A DNA stretch of 64,000 nucleotides from Fomitopsis serialis (GCF_022376445.1 NW_025954962.1:620001-684000), one strand, 5' to 3'. Positions 12,018 through 25,210 are shown, counted from the first letter of the stretch. Notes: generated by a model not told the origin, from the sequence alone. Numbers and translations are program-made.

Positions 12018-14460
12018 TCAATCATAACCTCTACCACTCCTTTGCTTCACTCGCTTTGGTCTCTTGTGGTGTTTCTTACCGTTCAGGGCTGATTCCCCAT
12101 CGGCATTTACAAGGACCGCTGCGATCCTTGCTCTTCGGCCCGAAAGGGCACTACCATCATCGGCGACGGCATTCTGATGTGGATATACCTGCATGCGAGA
12201 CACCTCCTGGCCATGTCTCGCCGAGCCCTGCACATGGGGCCTCATAGACAGCGACGAATTGCTCGCGAAGAAGGCCCGGTCGACAGTCTGAGACTTGAAG
12301 CTCGGGCCCACGTCCACCGCGGAAGGCGTGTCTGGATTCGACGTCAGTCCATTCTGAGGCACGAACGTGTCGGCGCCCTTTGCCACCCGAGTCGTCGGCG
12401 CTCGTTTCTTTCCCATTGCACGGCCGAGGGCGATCTGGCGTGTCTCCTCGTTGAACTCGTCCTCGGATACGCCAGGCGGTGGGTGACAGTATAGCAACTT
12501 CGCATTTACGTAGTCCTTCATGATGTATCTGGCGGCTCGTGCCTCGTCCGGGTTACCCTGACCAGAACGCATGAAGCCTCTGCCGACTATGTCGGACATG
12601 ATCAAGATGGAGTATAGGATTATATGTGGACAACTCACTTGCATGGGCTACGAGGAAGTCTTCTGGGGTGATCTGGCCAGACCCGCCTTCTTCGACTGTT
12701 TTGACTTGGACGTTCAGACCGTACGTCGCGTCCAGGACCTCTTTGGGTATTCTCTTAACGACGAGTCCCACAGGGCCAGTATGTTCCCTCATCTGATCAA
12801 TGGGGAGAACACCATCGCAGACGAGATCGGCTTTTGTCGTCGTGAATTGAGGGAATACCAGACCCGGACAATCGCACAGCATGAGACTGGGCGATAGATT
12901 GATCGTTTGGAAATGTTTCGTCTTTCCCGGTGTCGATGACACACTGACTTTTTTCTCGCCGAGTAAGGCGTTAATCGTGCTGGACTTGCCCACGTTGGGG
13001 TAACCCACGAGACCAACGACCAATCTCGAAGGGCGATTGCCGGATGAGTCCGTGAAGGCTGACATTCATTCAGCCAGGGGCAGACATGGCAAGAGAGGGA
13101 TGCTACTCACTGCTCAAATCAGGAGCTGTCTGCACAAATAAGTCCTCGAGTTCCAGGACCGACAGAACCTTGACTCTTGGGTCTCGTGCGTCTTCGCTTT
13201 CCTCCTCTGGAGGGAGACGGTAGAGACTACTCGCGTCTGAGCTGGCATCCGAGATCGAATCGTCGTCGGATGGCGCTCCGTCTACAGACTCGGAACTCTC
13301 GCTGCCGTCGACATCTGTATTCCCCGGGGCCACCTCGGGGATCGCGCTGGGGAGATATCTGCCGGTTTCGTGCACTTCGTCGTCCTCGTCTCCGGAATCC
13401 TCGATTGGTGCCTCGAGTTCTGTGGCAGCCAATGCCTGACGGCGGGCCTCCTGTAGCGCTGCAGCATTCGCGGCTGAGAAGAATGCATAATTGATACCCT
13501 GCGTGTCAAAATAGTCGGCCCATTGCCGCCTGAAATGAATGCAAGTCAATACTGGTTTCAAGACGAACGAGCCGCTCCGACTGCACCTTTGCTTTAACGT
13601 TAAGAGGTCAGCCTTGTTGATGAGAAGCAGACTCCGACGTTTGCCCCTTCCTGTACCAGCTTCACCCTCCGCCCCCTCAACATCTTGTACGTACGACTCC
13701 AGATCTTCGCATCGGAAGCGGAGGGGGTTCCGAGCATCGACGATCTGGACCACGAGATGGGAGCGCTCTAGGACCCGCCAAAGCTGCCGCCATACTTCAA
13801 CATTTCGTTCGAACGGGGTGAGCAAAAATCGGTCTCTATCTTGAAGCCTGGAGCATATGACGGGTGACATGATGAGTACTAGAACCGTATCAAGGCCGAG
13901 AGGAACCTACTCCGCCAATCCCCTTCTCCACTCTAGGAACGCATCTTTCTCTTGTCTGTCGAGCTGCGCTGGGGCCATGTCCTTTGTCCATGGGGGGCGC
14001 CTTGGTACGCGCAGCCGTTGCCGATTTTCGCGATGCTTCTGCAATGTGTTTGTCTCTTCTTCGTCGGAAAGAAGATATGCATTGTGCTGCGACGTAGCAG
14101 GGGAATTGATGATTGTTACGTTCCGACGTTCTGCCAGAGGCTATTGAAGAACAGAGCTTACAACTGGACAGGGAAACTTACCAGCTGTAAATTGAGTGCC
14201 GGCCAATTGAGCGGTGTTTAGAAACTCATCCAAGTCCCGTTCTTGTGTGATCGACTGTAGCCTGGTAGTGGAGTCGATGTCGGTAGTATACTGCCGTGTT
14301 GCACATCATCGTAATGCAATTCGACTGGGAAGGTATTAGGCGGCGTACCAGTCCCGTCTGACTAGTCCTGTGTGCATCTTTCGCCTGCCGATTGATGATA
14401 GCGCGCCCAAGCCCGCTCGGGTTGGGATTCTTCCCCTTAGTTGGGGGCTACAGAGGGCAT
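12018..14460 (-). CDS. LSG1: LSG1, large-subunit GTPase 1 (60S ribosome maturation)
   Basis: Circularly permuted cytoplasmic GTPase that releases the export adaptor Nmd3 from pre-60S subunits. The N-terminus carries GLGRAIINRQAK and ITQERDLDEFLNTAQLAGT, characteristic of Lsg1. The permuted motif order is visible: G4 INKADL (about 13615), G5-like FFSAANA (about 13470), G1 GYPNVGKSS (about 12990), and G3 DCPGLVFP (about 12860). An acidic Ser/Asp-rich insert lies between G5 and G1, as is common in Lsg1. The C-terminus is Lys/Arg-rich (KKHHKRPKR) before the stop at 12018. The start at 14460 gives MPSVAPP and needs one extra base in the G run at 14443-14447 to connect with KGKNPNPSGLGR. Five or more introns are present. 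It is transcribed toward the FHA kinase, 109 bp away. Confidence 0.9.
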
Positions 14461-15826
14461 GAGATTTTGAGCAGAATAGACAACATGTCACATACCATGT
14501 GTGGGGAACGGCTGCACTACTCGCTAATTCACTGGGAGCAGGTATAAGCAGATACCTTCCGGTCTGTGCCAATGAGTGGTTGTGGCTGAAGCCACTCAGC
14601 GACCGAGCGCTCCGCGTCATTTTCCAGATCTCGAGATCCCCTGACGCGATATGCCGATATGGTAGGCGTAGAAGTTCGTGTCCCGCTCCGCTCCGTCATA
14701 CTTCATGTTTCCGCGCTCTCGGAGTCGTTGCGTATTGCCTCTGATGTCGTTCTTTCCTTCATAATAGTTCACGGCATTGAATCTCCTGCGCCCTCTATCC
14801 GAAACCCTGGCAGATGTATATTGTGCGTCTTTGCGTGTCTTGTGATAATTAGCATTCTTACTGCACAGTGCACACTGTATACCGGAACATAACGTCAGAA
14901 ATACTAGCCGGTGGCACCCCCAGAATTCTACAGAAAAAAATCCGAATCAATGTACGATAACGCAGCTATTCCTTGTGATCTAATGTAATGGAGCATCTCT
15001 GTCCACAATTCATAGGTACTGTAGGCGGCGCACTCCGATTGGCCATCTGTAGGCAAAGTGGTATCTACATGGGTAGGAAAACAAAGTCGAGCGCTCTTCT
15101 CTGAACGTATGAGGCTCCACGATTGGATGGACTGAGAGGAAAGGCCCAGTCTCGACTGCAGTGGCCGCGCTCGGAATCATCTAAGCAATCGACCCTCGGG
15201 GTGTCACGCAAAGGTACCATGCAGCGCTCACCACACATTTCTGGCACCTAGTGCTTCTCGTGGCACCCAAGTCGACATTCTCAAGCATGATCACACCTCG
15301 TCGTCGGAGCTAACTAAGCAGCCCCGGCCACGCGTACGTTTCGGACTCGCGGACATTGCCATGTGGGAACAGGTAGTTTTATTTGATGGTTGCATCGCGG
15401 CCGAATGCTCACCGTGCGAAGCGCCTGGAAATAGCTGTGTCCAACGACCTAGTACGTTTGCAGATACCAGGCTTTCGGTATGTACTCACGGAAATATTTC
15501 ATGGTTCTGTGCATTGAATTGACTGTTCCTACATCAGTGGGTACACGTCCGACTGCTTGCTGATTTTCACATGCACACGGCGAGGCAAGAGAGGAAGGCC
15601 CAGCGTACTAACCTACCCGCAGTTTGCATGTGATGGGGTATCCTTAGCAGTCTATATTGCAACGATGGCTCCGCGATTTCTCCGATGCACACTGGATGTA
15701 CAGCTTCGCTGAAGGCGTAGGGAGGACCTTTATCCATGACGACCGTGTATATAAGAGGGCGACACTGGGCCCAGTGTCTCCCCATCATCCAAAGTCGTAG
15801 TCTCGACGAGTGCTCTAGCCATCAAG
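14461..15826. other. intergenic region upstream of LSG1 and GH5 copy 1
   Basis: About 1.4 kb between two divergent starts. No conserved coding frame was seen. A TATA element for the GH5 gene lies near the right end. The part around 14880-15000 is relatively A/T-rich. Confidence 0.5.
15748..15755 (+). promoter_or_regulatory. TATA box of GH5 copy 1
   Basis: TATATAAG, 72 bp upstream of the ATG at 15827. Spacing fits a transcription start about 30 bp downstream and a short leader. The second GH5 gene has a matching element at the same distance. Confidence 0.65.
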
Positions 15827-17381
15827 ATGAGGTCCGCGAAAAGTCTCCTCAGCCTGCTCACGGTGTTCGGCGCCACTCAGCATGCTCTCGGTCAGTTCGC
15901 CACCCGCTTGGGTGGTGTTAACACTGCGGGTTACGACTTCAGTGTGGTAAGTGGCACGAGAAATGCTGTGCGAAATAGCCAACTCACTGCTGACATAGGA
16001 CACAAACGGAGACTACTCTGGCACTGGTACGTCAATACATGGACAGCTACACTCGGAGCTCACCTGATGTGTTTGCTAACCAGATGCGCCTCCCCCGACG
16101 TCTCAGTATACTCATTTCACTTCGCAAGGCGCCAACCTCTACCGTATTCGTAAGTCTACGCCAGTCTATCAGACATTGTCATGATCTGACATGGGTTCCT
16201 AAAGCATTTGGTAGGAGTCATCTGACTTAGATAGATCAGCCGCCGGAATATTGACCACTTCAACAGCATGGCAGCTGATGACCCCCACACTTGGTGGCAC
16301 CATCAATTCCAGCTTCTTCACAGGGTACGACCAGACTGTTCAGGCCGCATTGAGCTCTGGCTCTGGCGTCTACGTCATTGTTGACTTGGTACGAAACTGT
16401 TTAGAGACCTGATTGTGAACGCTCATTCACAACCTTCGTAGCACAACTATGCCCGCTGGAACGGAGATATCATCGGACAAGGCGGGCCCACCAACGCCGA
16501 GTTTGCGTCTATCTGGACTCAGCTCGCCTCTAAGTACGGCTCCAACGACCGCGTCATCTTGTGAGTCCTTACGACTGATCGGCTCAGTGTGCACAGACTG
16601 ACACTGAAAGCCAGCGGTCTCATGAACGAGCCTCACGACCTCAACGTTACGGAGTGGGCTGCGTCTCTGCAATACGTCGTTAACGAGGTTCGCTCGGCAG
16701 GCTCTGAGAATTACCTGCTCCTCCCTGGTTCTACCTACTCGTCCGCTGGGACCTTCCCCACGGAGGCTGGCCCTTACTTGGTTAACATCACCGACCCTCT
16801 TGGCGGTACCGGCAAGCTGCTTTTCGACGGTAATGCCTTGCGGTATCCTCATCCGAAGCTGTACTCATCCATTTGTTAGTTCACAAGTACCTCGACTCTG
16901 ACAACAGCGGCACTCACGCTACTTGCGTCACGGTCAGCGGTCACTTCATGACCTGCTGGGATTTTGTCTAATGGTCATTTCCCGCAGAACAACGTCGATA
17001 TCCTCGAGACTCTCGTCACCTTCCTCCAGGATAACGGTAACCGCCAGGCGATCCTCAGCGAGACTGGCGGCGGCGAGACGTCCAGTTGCTACACCGAGTA
17101 CGTACCATCCCTACGCCATGTCGACTCCGCGCGCTCACGTTGCTTCGCCACTTACTAGCCTAGGCCAGGAGCTCGCCTATGTGAAGTCCGCCTACCCGAC
17201 CCTTGTCGGCTTCTCGGCCTGGTCTGCAGGCTCTTTCGACTCTACCTACGTCCTGACGCTCACTCCCTACTCCAACGGCACCGACCAGACTCTCTGGACT
17301 GAGGCCGGTAAGTGACGGTACATCACCTGTGAACACGCATCCCATTAATTGCATCGAACAGTGCTCCCTTACCTCCCATGA
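15827..17381 (+). CDS. GH5 (subfamily 5-type) endo-beta-1,4-glucanase, copy 1
   Basis: Secreted cellulase. The ATG at 15827 opens a signal peptide (SLLSLLTVFGATQHALG) followed directly by the GH5 core starting RLGGVNTAGYDF. The usual fungal CBM1 and linker are absent. Core blocks are QYTHFTSQGANLYRI, MTPTLGG, VDLHNYARWNG, GLMNEPHDLNV with the acid/base Glu near 16628, LSETGGG with the nucleophile Glu near 17060, and GFSAWSAGSF. At least seven short introns, including very small exons near 16000-16090, interrupt it. The last exon reads VLPYLP then stop at 17379-17381. No frameshift is needed, unlike most neighbours. A paralogue lies at 27612-29131 with the same intron layout. Function is firm from the catalytic motifs; the exact substrate is inferred. 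Confidence 0.9.
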
Positions 17382-17781
17382 AGCTATCGAGCCTCCCCGG
17401 GCAACGCGTAGTGATGGAGACTCGAAGAAGTGTGTAAGTTGTCGGTGTTTAGTTCGAGTTCCGGTGTATGTGTATGTTGTTTGTCTTCGTGGTTGCCGTC
17501 AGCCGCGGACTCGAAATATAGTCGTGCTGATGATTGTATGTGACAAGTAATTGGGCCTACCGGCGTTCAAAGTACGCAACCTGAGCATATCTCCCGTGGG
17601 ATCTTCAAGCACCCCCTTGACTGTGGTGTAGTCTGGAGGGACCTCGGAATCACCCTGTACACCATAGTTCTTTTTTAGTCAGAAGTGTCACGTACTCAAG
17701 ATCAGCCTTATGAAGTATATAATGGGGTTCAGAATCCCGGGAAAATGTCTCGTCGGGCGTGTATAGACGATCTTTAATCCT
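17382..17781. other. intergenic region between convergent genes
   Basis: 3' flanks of GH5 copy 1 and the minus-strand LDAH gene. No gene or strong structure is visible. Confidence 0.45.
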
Positions 17782-18990
17782 TCATAGCAGCCCGCCAGTC
17801 TGGAGCCACTCAAAGCATTGCCTCGCCAGTTCTTCGCCATGATCTGCACAGCACAGGGCGAGTAATGAGCACTGCTGGACCTACGATCGAGATTCTCAAA
17901 GACGTACTGATGCAGAATGCGTGTGGAATATCCGGATGTCCGTGGACTATCTTGACAGATCCGGGATCGGCGTTGAAAGCGCGCAACACTGGTCCCTTCT
18001 GCTCGCCTACCCAGTCGTCCTCGTCTGCGAAGTACATGTGTAACCGATGAGAGTACGTCTGAAGAAGCGCGATATCGAGGTCTCGTATGGTTTTCATCTC
18101 CTGGTCGGCTAGACTCAAGGAGGCATATATAGCGCTTGGTGAGTGTAAAAACTTGCGCAAAACGAGGATTTGCGGAAGCGGCCATTCGGGAAAAAGAAGT
18201 CGCAAAGCAGCCAGAGGCAGCAGCCAAGCCAGAATAGACACGCAGGAAATCAAGCGAGGAAGAGGGGCCTGAAAGAGCCACTTATAAACGAAGATTCAGC
18301 AGTGGTACAGATTGATAACAACAGCTGGCGACATACGGACAGCGACCGTCCATTAGGGGTTTGATTGATGTGCGAGAGGGTTGGGAAGAGGAGGAAGAGC
18401 GAGGAAACTAGATCTGGCTTGGCCCGCAGTACCTCATCACAAAATTCTGAAGTCAGCCGCAAATTTACAATCTTTTGATGTATCAGTCGTCGCACCTGTA
18501 GGCCGACCCAGCACCCCATGCTATGCGCCGTTATGACGAGCTTAGCCTGCGGATAGGCATCGTGTAGGGCTTGAGCGCTTCGATGGCACTTTCAACCTGA
18601 GCCGTTAGGCTTATACTGGACGGATCTCTATACCTGCCTCCGCGGGGCACGGTTGGCCAAATACCGAGGTGGCCATGAGCCAATATGGATATTTTTCGCG
18701 CACATTTGTCGTGGATGGCGGTTAGAAAGGGCGTGTAGAATTCCACGAGCCCTGGGTTACCTGCTCAGAGGATGTCATCAAGGGGTCTGACATGTTGTGC
18801 ACGGAGTGTTGGCGGTTTGTATTACCTGGTATGAAGAGAAGAATGGTGCGGGGTTGTTGGATGCTCGCAGGCCACCATAAGCATGCGCAGATGCTCCAAG
18901 CTTAGGATGAGGGAATTCCGCGTCCAAGCACAACTCTTGTATGGTCGGATCTGGAGAAACGGGACTTAGGAATGCAGGGAGTGCGGTCAT
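17782..18990 (-). CDS. Lipid-droplet-associated hydrolase (LDAH family)
   Basis: Alpha/beta hydrolase of the LDAH/C2orf43 family, associated with lipid droplets and proposed to act on neutral lipid or sterol esters. Family blocks: ILLFIPGNPGLVEFYTPFL across an intron near 18780-18830, nucleophile elbow ITAHSMGCWVG near 18520, FLLFPTLSHI near 18330, MYFADEDDWVGE with the acidic residue near 18030, and DIPHAFC with the catalytic His near 17925. A last exon reads HGEELARQC...GGLL before the stop at 17782-17784. A hydrophobic LAWLLPLAALRLLF segment near 18220 could insert in a membrane or droplet surface. The start at 18990 requires a one-base shift near 18900 to reach the conserved frame. It is divergent from SEC8, with 195 bp between starts. 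Confidence 0.82.
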
Positions 18991-19185
18991 GGTGCGGATC
19001 CGTTTCTGTGGCAGGCCTCGTGGCAGGCGTCAAACAAACGTACGTGGGATGTGTTGGGCGGAGCGTAGCATCCCAATCTACGATTGCCGCTCATCCCGGG
19101 GTGCAGCCCAATGCGGAAGGGGCAATGGTGACCGGCTGCACAGCGTCCGTTGAGCGTCCGTCTGGTAACAGGCTCTCCTCTGGTT
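18991..19185. promoter_or_regulatory. 195-bp divergent promoter region, LDAH/SEC8
   Basis: Compact space between the ATG of the minus-strand LDAH gene (18990) and the ATG of SEC8 (19186). It must hold both leaders and promoters. No TATA element was recognised. Confidence 0.45.
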
Positions 19186-22100
19186 ATGTCTCGACTGCCT
19201 CCCAATTCTTCTAACGACTACGCACGCTCGAGATCAGGCTCTGTTCGCCAGAATGTTCCGCCTACATCCCCGCCTGTCAGGCCGCTGCAGATCAACCGGA
19301 CGCCTACTGGCACGCGTCCTACCTCACCAAGTTCTATAATGTCAAGCTCATCTGCCGCTGCTAGGGGACCTATACGTCCGACACGGTCTGGCCTGAGAGA
19401 TCGACAAGTTTCTGACGTCTCAAATTCTGATCGCGCTTCAGTGGACTCGCGCAATGCTCCGAACTCGAGGACATCAGAGGACCGTCTGGAAGCCAGACGC
19501 GGGGAGCCATCTAGAATACGTAATGGTGCAGCGACGACGTCCTACAGGTCTAACGGGAGCTCGCAATTTGTTTCCTCGCCCATATCCCCCATGTCTCCAG
19601 ATTCAGCGTTGACACCTTCGTCTATGGCGGCCGTGGTCGCCTTCCAGGCGTTAGGCAGGAAGAGAGGGATGTCAAATGACAGTATGATGGACGCGGAGTA
19701 TGAAAGAGAAAAGGCACAAGAACGCGAGGCGGAGCGGGCACGGCAGCAGCGATTGAAGGACCGGGTGCCAGGAAGGAAACCTACGGGAAAGACCAAGGCT
19801 GGGGATATCGATGGTGAGTACTGTAACTAGGGCCAGTGCATTCCTTGAGCACTGTGTCAGGGTGAATGGTGCTTTGACCTGGTCATTTAGCTGTTCTTGA
19901 CGAGATCAGGGGAGAATGGGAGGTGTGCATGAATCCAGACGTGAGTCTCGCGATCGCAATGCTGCAGTCATCGGCCTGAGTGATAGTAGTTCAATCCGGT
20001 AGAACTTGCACTACAACTGCTGGATGAATCTTCGTTGGGAAGAGACGCCGACTCGTTCCGACGGACGAAAGATTTGCTTTCGAATGCTTTGAAAGGGTCC
20101 GTGGACAGTGCGTTGCTTCTCAATAGCGAAACCCGTCCGTAGCTGACATGCATCAGAGTACTACCAGGCGTTTGCTGGTGCACTACCTCATCATGCCGCA
20201 CTCGTAAGTCATCTCGGCACTACGCAAAACCATATTCGAGAAGCGCGCACCGCATTGCAAGAAGCAAAGGATACCCTAGGAAGCAAGCGTGCCGATCTTG
20301 TTCAGCTATGGTCGAGAAGCCAAACCGTTGACGAGATGATGCGCATATTGGACCAAATGTACGGTGTCGTATGCAAGCGAGTTCTGCCACTTTACCATCA
20401 AGAACTGACAATCGACGCAGTGAACGTCTGAGAGCTGTCCCGGACGCACTGGAGAGCTTGATATCTGAGAAACGACTGCTCGAGGCTGCCGTGCTACTAG
20501 TGCGGAGTCTGAAGCTGATCAACAAGCAAGACATGTTGGATGTTGGGGCAGTTTCCGATCTACGCAGCTATCTAGTCGCACAGGAGGCGGTCGGTCTCTT
20601 TTTGCTACTCCGGTCATGACTATGGGTGCTTATTGTCGCTCGCACGCAGGCTCTCCGAGAGATTTTGGTCGATGAACTCAACAGTCACCTGTACCTCAAG
20701 TCATTCTGGTGCGAGTCACGCTGGGCAATATACACTCCTGGTCAACAGAGCTGTGAGTGATGTGTGAAGTCTCGCGCCGTTTTGTGTCACGAGCAATCTG
20801 TAGTCCCCAAGCTCGATGCCTCGGACCAAGGTGGTTCTGATATGAAAGACCCGTCGGCTGCTTCGCCCATCTCCCGATCCACACCAATCAGCAAATTCTT
20901 GATGGATCTCACTGTACGCCCGAACGATCCACCGTACTTGATCGACGAGCAGAACTACCGCGACAGCACGTCTGGAGCCGTATTAGCAGCGTCTACGAGC
21001 TCTGGAGCGTTAGGTATGTCGGCTGCGGGGTCGTCGACATCCCTTTCCGGTATGCTCTCTGGTAACATGCAGGCACCGCCGCCGCAAAATCCCGAGGCAG
21101 ATTCGTTTTCTTACATTGAGACATTATTGGAAGCGCTAGCAGTTCTCGGGAGGTTAGGGAGCGCTCTCGACGTAGTCGCACAGAAACTACCGCAGGAGAT
21201 TTATTCGCTGGTGGAGTCAACCTTGGATGAGGTAGAAGAGAGAGCAGAATTCGGTCGACGAAACTCTGTGATAACTTCCGGCCCAGGTGCGGGAAGACTA
21301 GACAGTAGCCTTCTACTCACAGGCCCTGGGGCGATATCGAGCATGGCTATGGGCACTGGCATCCCGGGCGTATCGGTAGCTCCAGGCGCATACAATCCGG
21401 TTCTGGGTCCTCTTGCCGGTAGAGGGCCACCGCTAAAGGCCGCAGCCCTGCGACTGGCTGCCCTGGAGGCGTCCACCAAGGTTACTGATCAGGAAACCTT
21501 GCGCGACTTCTTCTGGACACTATACTCGAAGATGGATGCCGTCACACAAGGTCTACGAGTAGTATACGAAGTGTCGAACCGAATAGGCTCGGTGGGTGAT
21601 TTGATCGTTTTTCCATTGGACAGAAGCGTTGACCACATTCGTAGAGACGACACTTCAGTGATTCTTCAGGGGCGAAGCCCGGTTCTCTCTTCCCACTGGC
21701 CGAGGTGTGGATGCCAATACAGGCAGAGGTATGCTCCGCGTCAGTCCAGCAGAGTTCGCACCTAACGCTTATTACTATGTTAGATCAGAACCCTTATCGG
21801 TGACTATGTAACCGACGAAGAGCAAGGAACAGTGTCTGGGAGGAATCCGATCTCTTCAATCAACGAGGTCCTACGAGAAGGCAAGTTCAACAGAGACAAG
21901 AGCAAGGTTAGCCACGAATGCTACGCATCTCACATACGGCTACTCATTACTTGAGCAGCCTGTCTTCCGTTTCGCAGACACCGATGCGAAATACAGCATG
22001 AAAGCGCTCAAGCTGCACGAAGACGAGCTCACTCGAGTACTCAGGGATACGGTGCCGGGGCTGGTGCAAGGGTCTGCAGATAGCGCAGTACAAGCAACAT

Positions 22101-23922
22101 TATCTGCCGTCGGTACGGATGATCGGTTGTCCGGGACCAGCCAGCATCACCGTGTCCTGATACGTCCGGACGCATTCCACGTCAGCATCCTTTTCCAGCC
22201 AACATTAGCGTGGCTGGATCGCATAGCGGATGTTCTACCGTCCGGCTTGGAGGCTGCGCGTTCGACAAGTATGGTGCTGGAAGACTTCGTGCTGAATGTC
22301 TACTTGCCGCAACTGGAAGACAAGGTCTCCGAGTTGTTCCATCAAGCGGTAACAAGTCCGGATGCTTTCGAGCCTGACCCGGCTACGAACAAACTGTCGC
22401 CACAGCCATTGGTTAAGTTTGTGACCCGGCCGAGTACTACATGGATTTATGTTCATCTCTTATTCTTTGCAGGCGGGCGTACAGGTCATGGCCCTGATCA
22501 ACTCGCTTTGTGCCATGCTTCGGACCACGCCGTTCCACCGAGAGAACTATTCGCGACTCATCCTGACAGTCATAGGCCAGTTCTACCAGCGGTGTAGTGA
22601 CAGGTTTTACGATCTTGTCGCCGTCAGGAACAACATGCAGCCGGATGCTGGCCCAAGGATAGTGCTTGGTGCACAGTGGGCACAGAAGGCGGATCTGGGC
22701 GCATGCCTGTCAGAATTGCTGAAGATTGTTGGTGAAGACTCGGAGGCGGCTAGGAAGCTCCAACTCTGCCGACAGGAAGCGCATCTCGAGCAAGTTCTCC
22801 AGGGCGATGAGACTATCATCAAGCAGGACTTAATCTCGTCAGCACGGAACATGGCCAGCCTGGCGAGCTTGTATCGCACTGTCGTAAGTGCTGTCTTATG
22901 ATTGGAGCCAGCATGAGTTCATTATTCCCTCAGACCTGGTTCTTCAACGAGCTGGACACTCTGAAGCCGCGCCTGAAAGCGCGCTCTCACCAACAACACC
23001 GCTACGGCTGGAGCCCGTGAGCGCAGTTACCCCGTATACCCCATACCTGCCCGCGATCGCCCCCGTACAAGCGAATGAGCCTCTCAGCCTCCCGCTCTCC
23101 TCCGCAATGGCCATGCGGTTCCAGGCGTTGCATATGACATACGCCCAGTTGGCCGAGCTGGTCATGTACACCCTGCGCATCGACATCCGGTGCCGCGCAA
23201 CACACTTCATCGACCTCGCGCTGAGACATGTAGGTGCTTGTCTGCCCGTTTCATTGACAGTAGCTGATATGTTGGCACGCAGGGCATTTACAAAGTCGAG
23301 CGCGAGGTTAGTGAGCCCGACCCCAACGTGATCGACCTTAACGTCGAGCTCAGCAAGTGCGACGACTGGGCATCATCAACGCTCCCTGAGCGAGAACGGA
23401 GGTGCGCGGACCCACTTTCGAGGTTGTGCGGCGCGCTGATACATAAGAGTTATTAGATACATGTTTGAGGGTCTGCCACACCTCATGGAGCGTCTCTTGA
23501 TATCGAAGGCTCGGCACATCCGTGCTCTCAACGCCTTTGGGATCAAGAAGATGAACCGGAACATGCTCGCGCTGCAGCAAAACATCAAGACGATGACCCA
23601 GAACAGCAACGACCTCGAGTTCGACCGTGCCAAGCGGTACTACTCTTTGTTCTCCATGTCGCCGCAGGTGAGCCTTGCGCCGTAGGCAGTTCGGAGATAG
23701 GGCATAACGACTGTGACTGCGTAGGATATGCTTGACAGCATCCGCAAGAAGCAAGAGTTCAGCTTCGACGAGTACAAGGTAATGCTGGACCTGCAGTGCG
23801 GCGTCGACCCAACAAACAGCGAACAAAGCGCCGCACAGGCGACCAACCGTTCCTACAGCTTGTACGTCATCGATCTGCACGGTCTGGAGCTGCAAGACGG
23901 CGCGGACGGAGGCTCTTCATGA
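19186..23922 (+). CDS. SEC8: Exocyst complex subunit Sec8
   Basis: Sec8/EXOC4, one of eight exocyst subunits that tether secretory vesicles to the plasma membrane at growth sites. The ATG at 19186 is preferred over the upstream in-frame TTG. The first ~200 residues are Ser/Pro/Arg-rich and disordered. The Sec8 N-terminal domain begins near AVLDEIRGEWEVCMNPDFNP (about 19900-19990) and continues through KYYQAFAGALPHH and LEAAVLLVRSLKL. The long helical body includes SFSYIETLLEALAVLGRLGSA, DAKYSMKALK and MALINSLCAMLRTTPFHREN. The conserved C-terminus includes FEGLPHLMERLLISKARHIR and LNAFGIKKMNRNMLALQQN. It has about twelve short introns. One base is missing near 22966, where the frame moves from ELDTLK to APESALSP. 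The stop at 23922 lies 41 bp from the stop of the convergent LYR gene. Confidence 0.92.
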
Positions 23923-23963
23923 CAGCGCTGTGATATAAGAAGGACCGCATCAACAACTAACGT

Positions 23964-25210
23964 TTATTTATGTACTACTACCGCCTCCTGTATTGCTGTA
24001 TTCCGGAGTCTGTCCTCTTGCCTATTCCTTCTAGCCTCCTCACGTTGTCGATTGTCCTGCTCGATTGACCATTGATACCATGCCGTGTCGCTGTCGTCGG
24101 CGTCATATGTGCGATTATGCTGGTGATGGTCTGGGGAGAGCGAGACCATGTAGCCCTTGAACTGCATGTCCGTCCGGCCAGGCGGTCTCTTCCCAGACTC
24201 CGCGAGGGCGCGAGAGTAGGTCAGTATGGGCAAGCGGGCCAACAGGCTCGCGAACCGCCGTTTCAAAAACCGAGGCGACAGTTGATGGTTTGCGAACGCT
24301 GAATCCTCCGAGTTGGGCAGGCGGCCCGTCGTCGCGAGTGAGTGGACCTCTTCCATGATGCCTGCGTCCTGCAGAGCCATCGGGCGGATACCAGCTTGTT
24401 GCAGCGCCAATTTGTCCACTCGACGCTCCTGAGATTGGAGGGCTGGACCCTGCTCAACGCCTACCTCGAGGGGCGGGTAGAGCATCCGGAGGTTCTTCTG
24501 GAAGTAGTCCCGGCGGATGTGGACCTCTCTTCGTTTGCTGAAGCGACCAAATATCTGTGCATCCTCAGAGTCTGGGTCGGCGCGTTTAGGGAGGAGGTGA
24601 GGACGCCGGACTCGCGACAGATAAAGCGCCCTTTTCCGGTGTGACGCGTCGCTGATCAGCAGTGCCGTCAGCTCCGCTGAGGCTACTGGAGGCCTGGAGG
24701 TTTCGACGGAAGGGATGATGGGATCTGGGGGTGGAGAGGAAGGGTCGGTCATAATAGGCTGGCAAGGTGGGTCAGCGAACGGTGGCAACGAGAACAAACG
24801 AGAGGGTGCGGAGGAACCTCGCACCTGAAGGAGCTCCCACCTAAGCTTGCCCTTTCTGCCATACGCAAGGTCGAGGACGTGGTCAAATTTCTCCCAGACC
24901 CCGCGATTCGCCAGACGCAGCTTTTTCAGCTCCTGCACAAGTGTCAGCTACGTCGGACGCACAGTAAACTGGCACGTACATTGTGCACTCGCTTCATCTT
25001 TTTCGCACGGAGTTGATCATCATGGGTTTCCAGCAATGTCCTAGCATCGTCACTGAGCTTGATCCTGAAAAACTGCCTACAGGAAGCCGGTTACTTTGGT
25101 GGTGCACCACGAGGAAGGCATACGTGCCGGAGATAGTTTGTAGGCAAAAGGCGGATCTCCCTGTGGAATGTGCGATATAGCGAGAAGACTGCATGAGTGT
25201 CTGCAGCCAT
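23964..25210 (-). CDS. LYR-motif protein, probably mitochondrial
   Basis: Complex1_LYR family protein; members act in mitochondria as adaptors or assembly factors for Fe-S and respiratory proteins. The ATG at 25210 opens MAADTHAVFSLYRTFHREI, with the LYR tripeptide and following basic residues and Phe. After an intron (about 25070-25125) come ARTLLETHDDQLRAKKMKR and, after another, ELKKLRLANRGVWEKFDHVL. A third splice near 24760-24840 joins WELLQ to PIMTDPSSPPP. The long C-terminal part is basic (HRKRALYLSRVRRPHLLPKR) and ends in a Gln/Arg-rich helix before the stop at 23964. The length, about 320 residues, is much longer than small LYR proteins, so the specific role is unknown. Confidence 0.7.
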
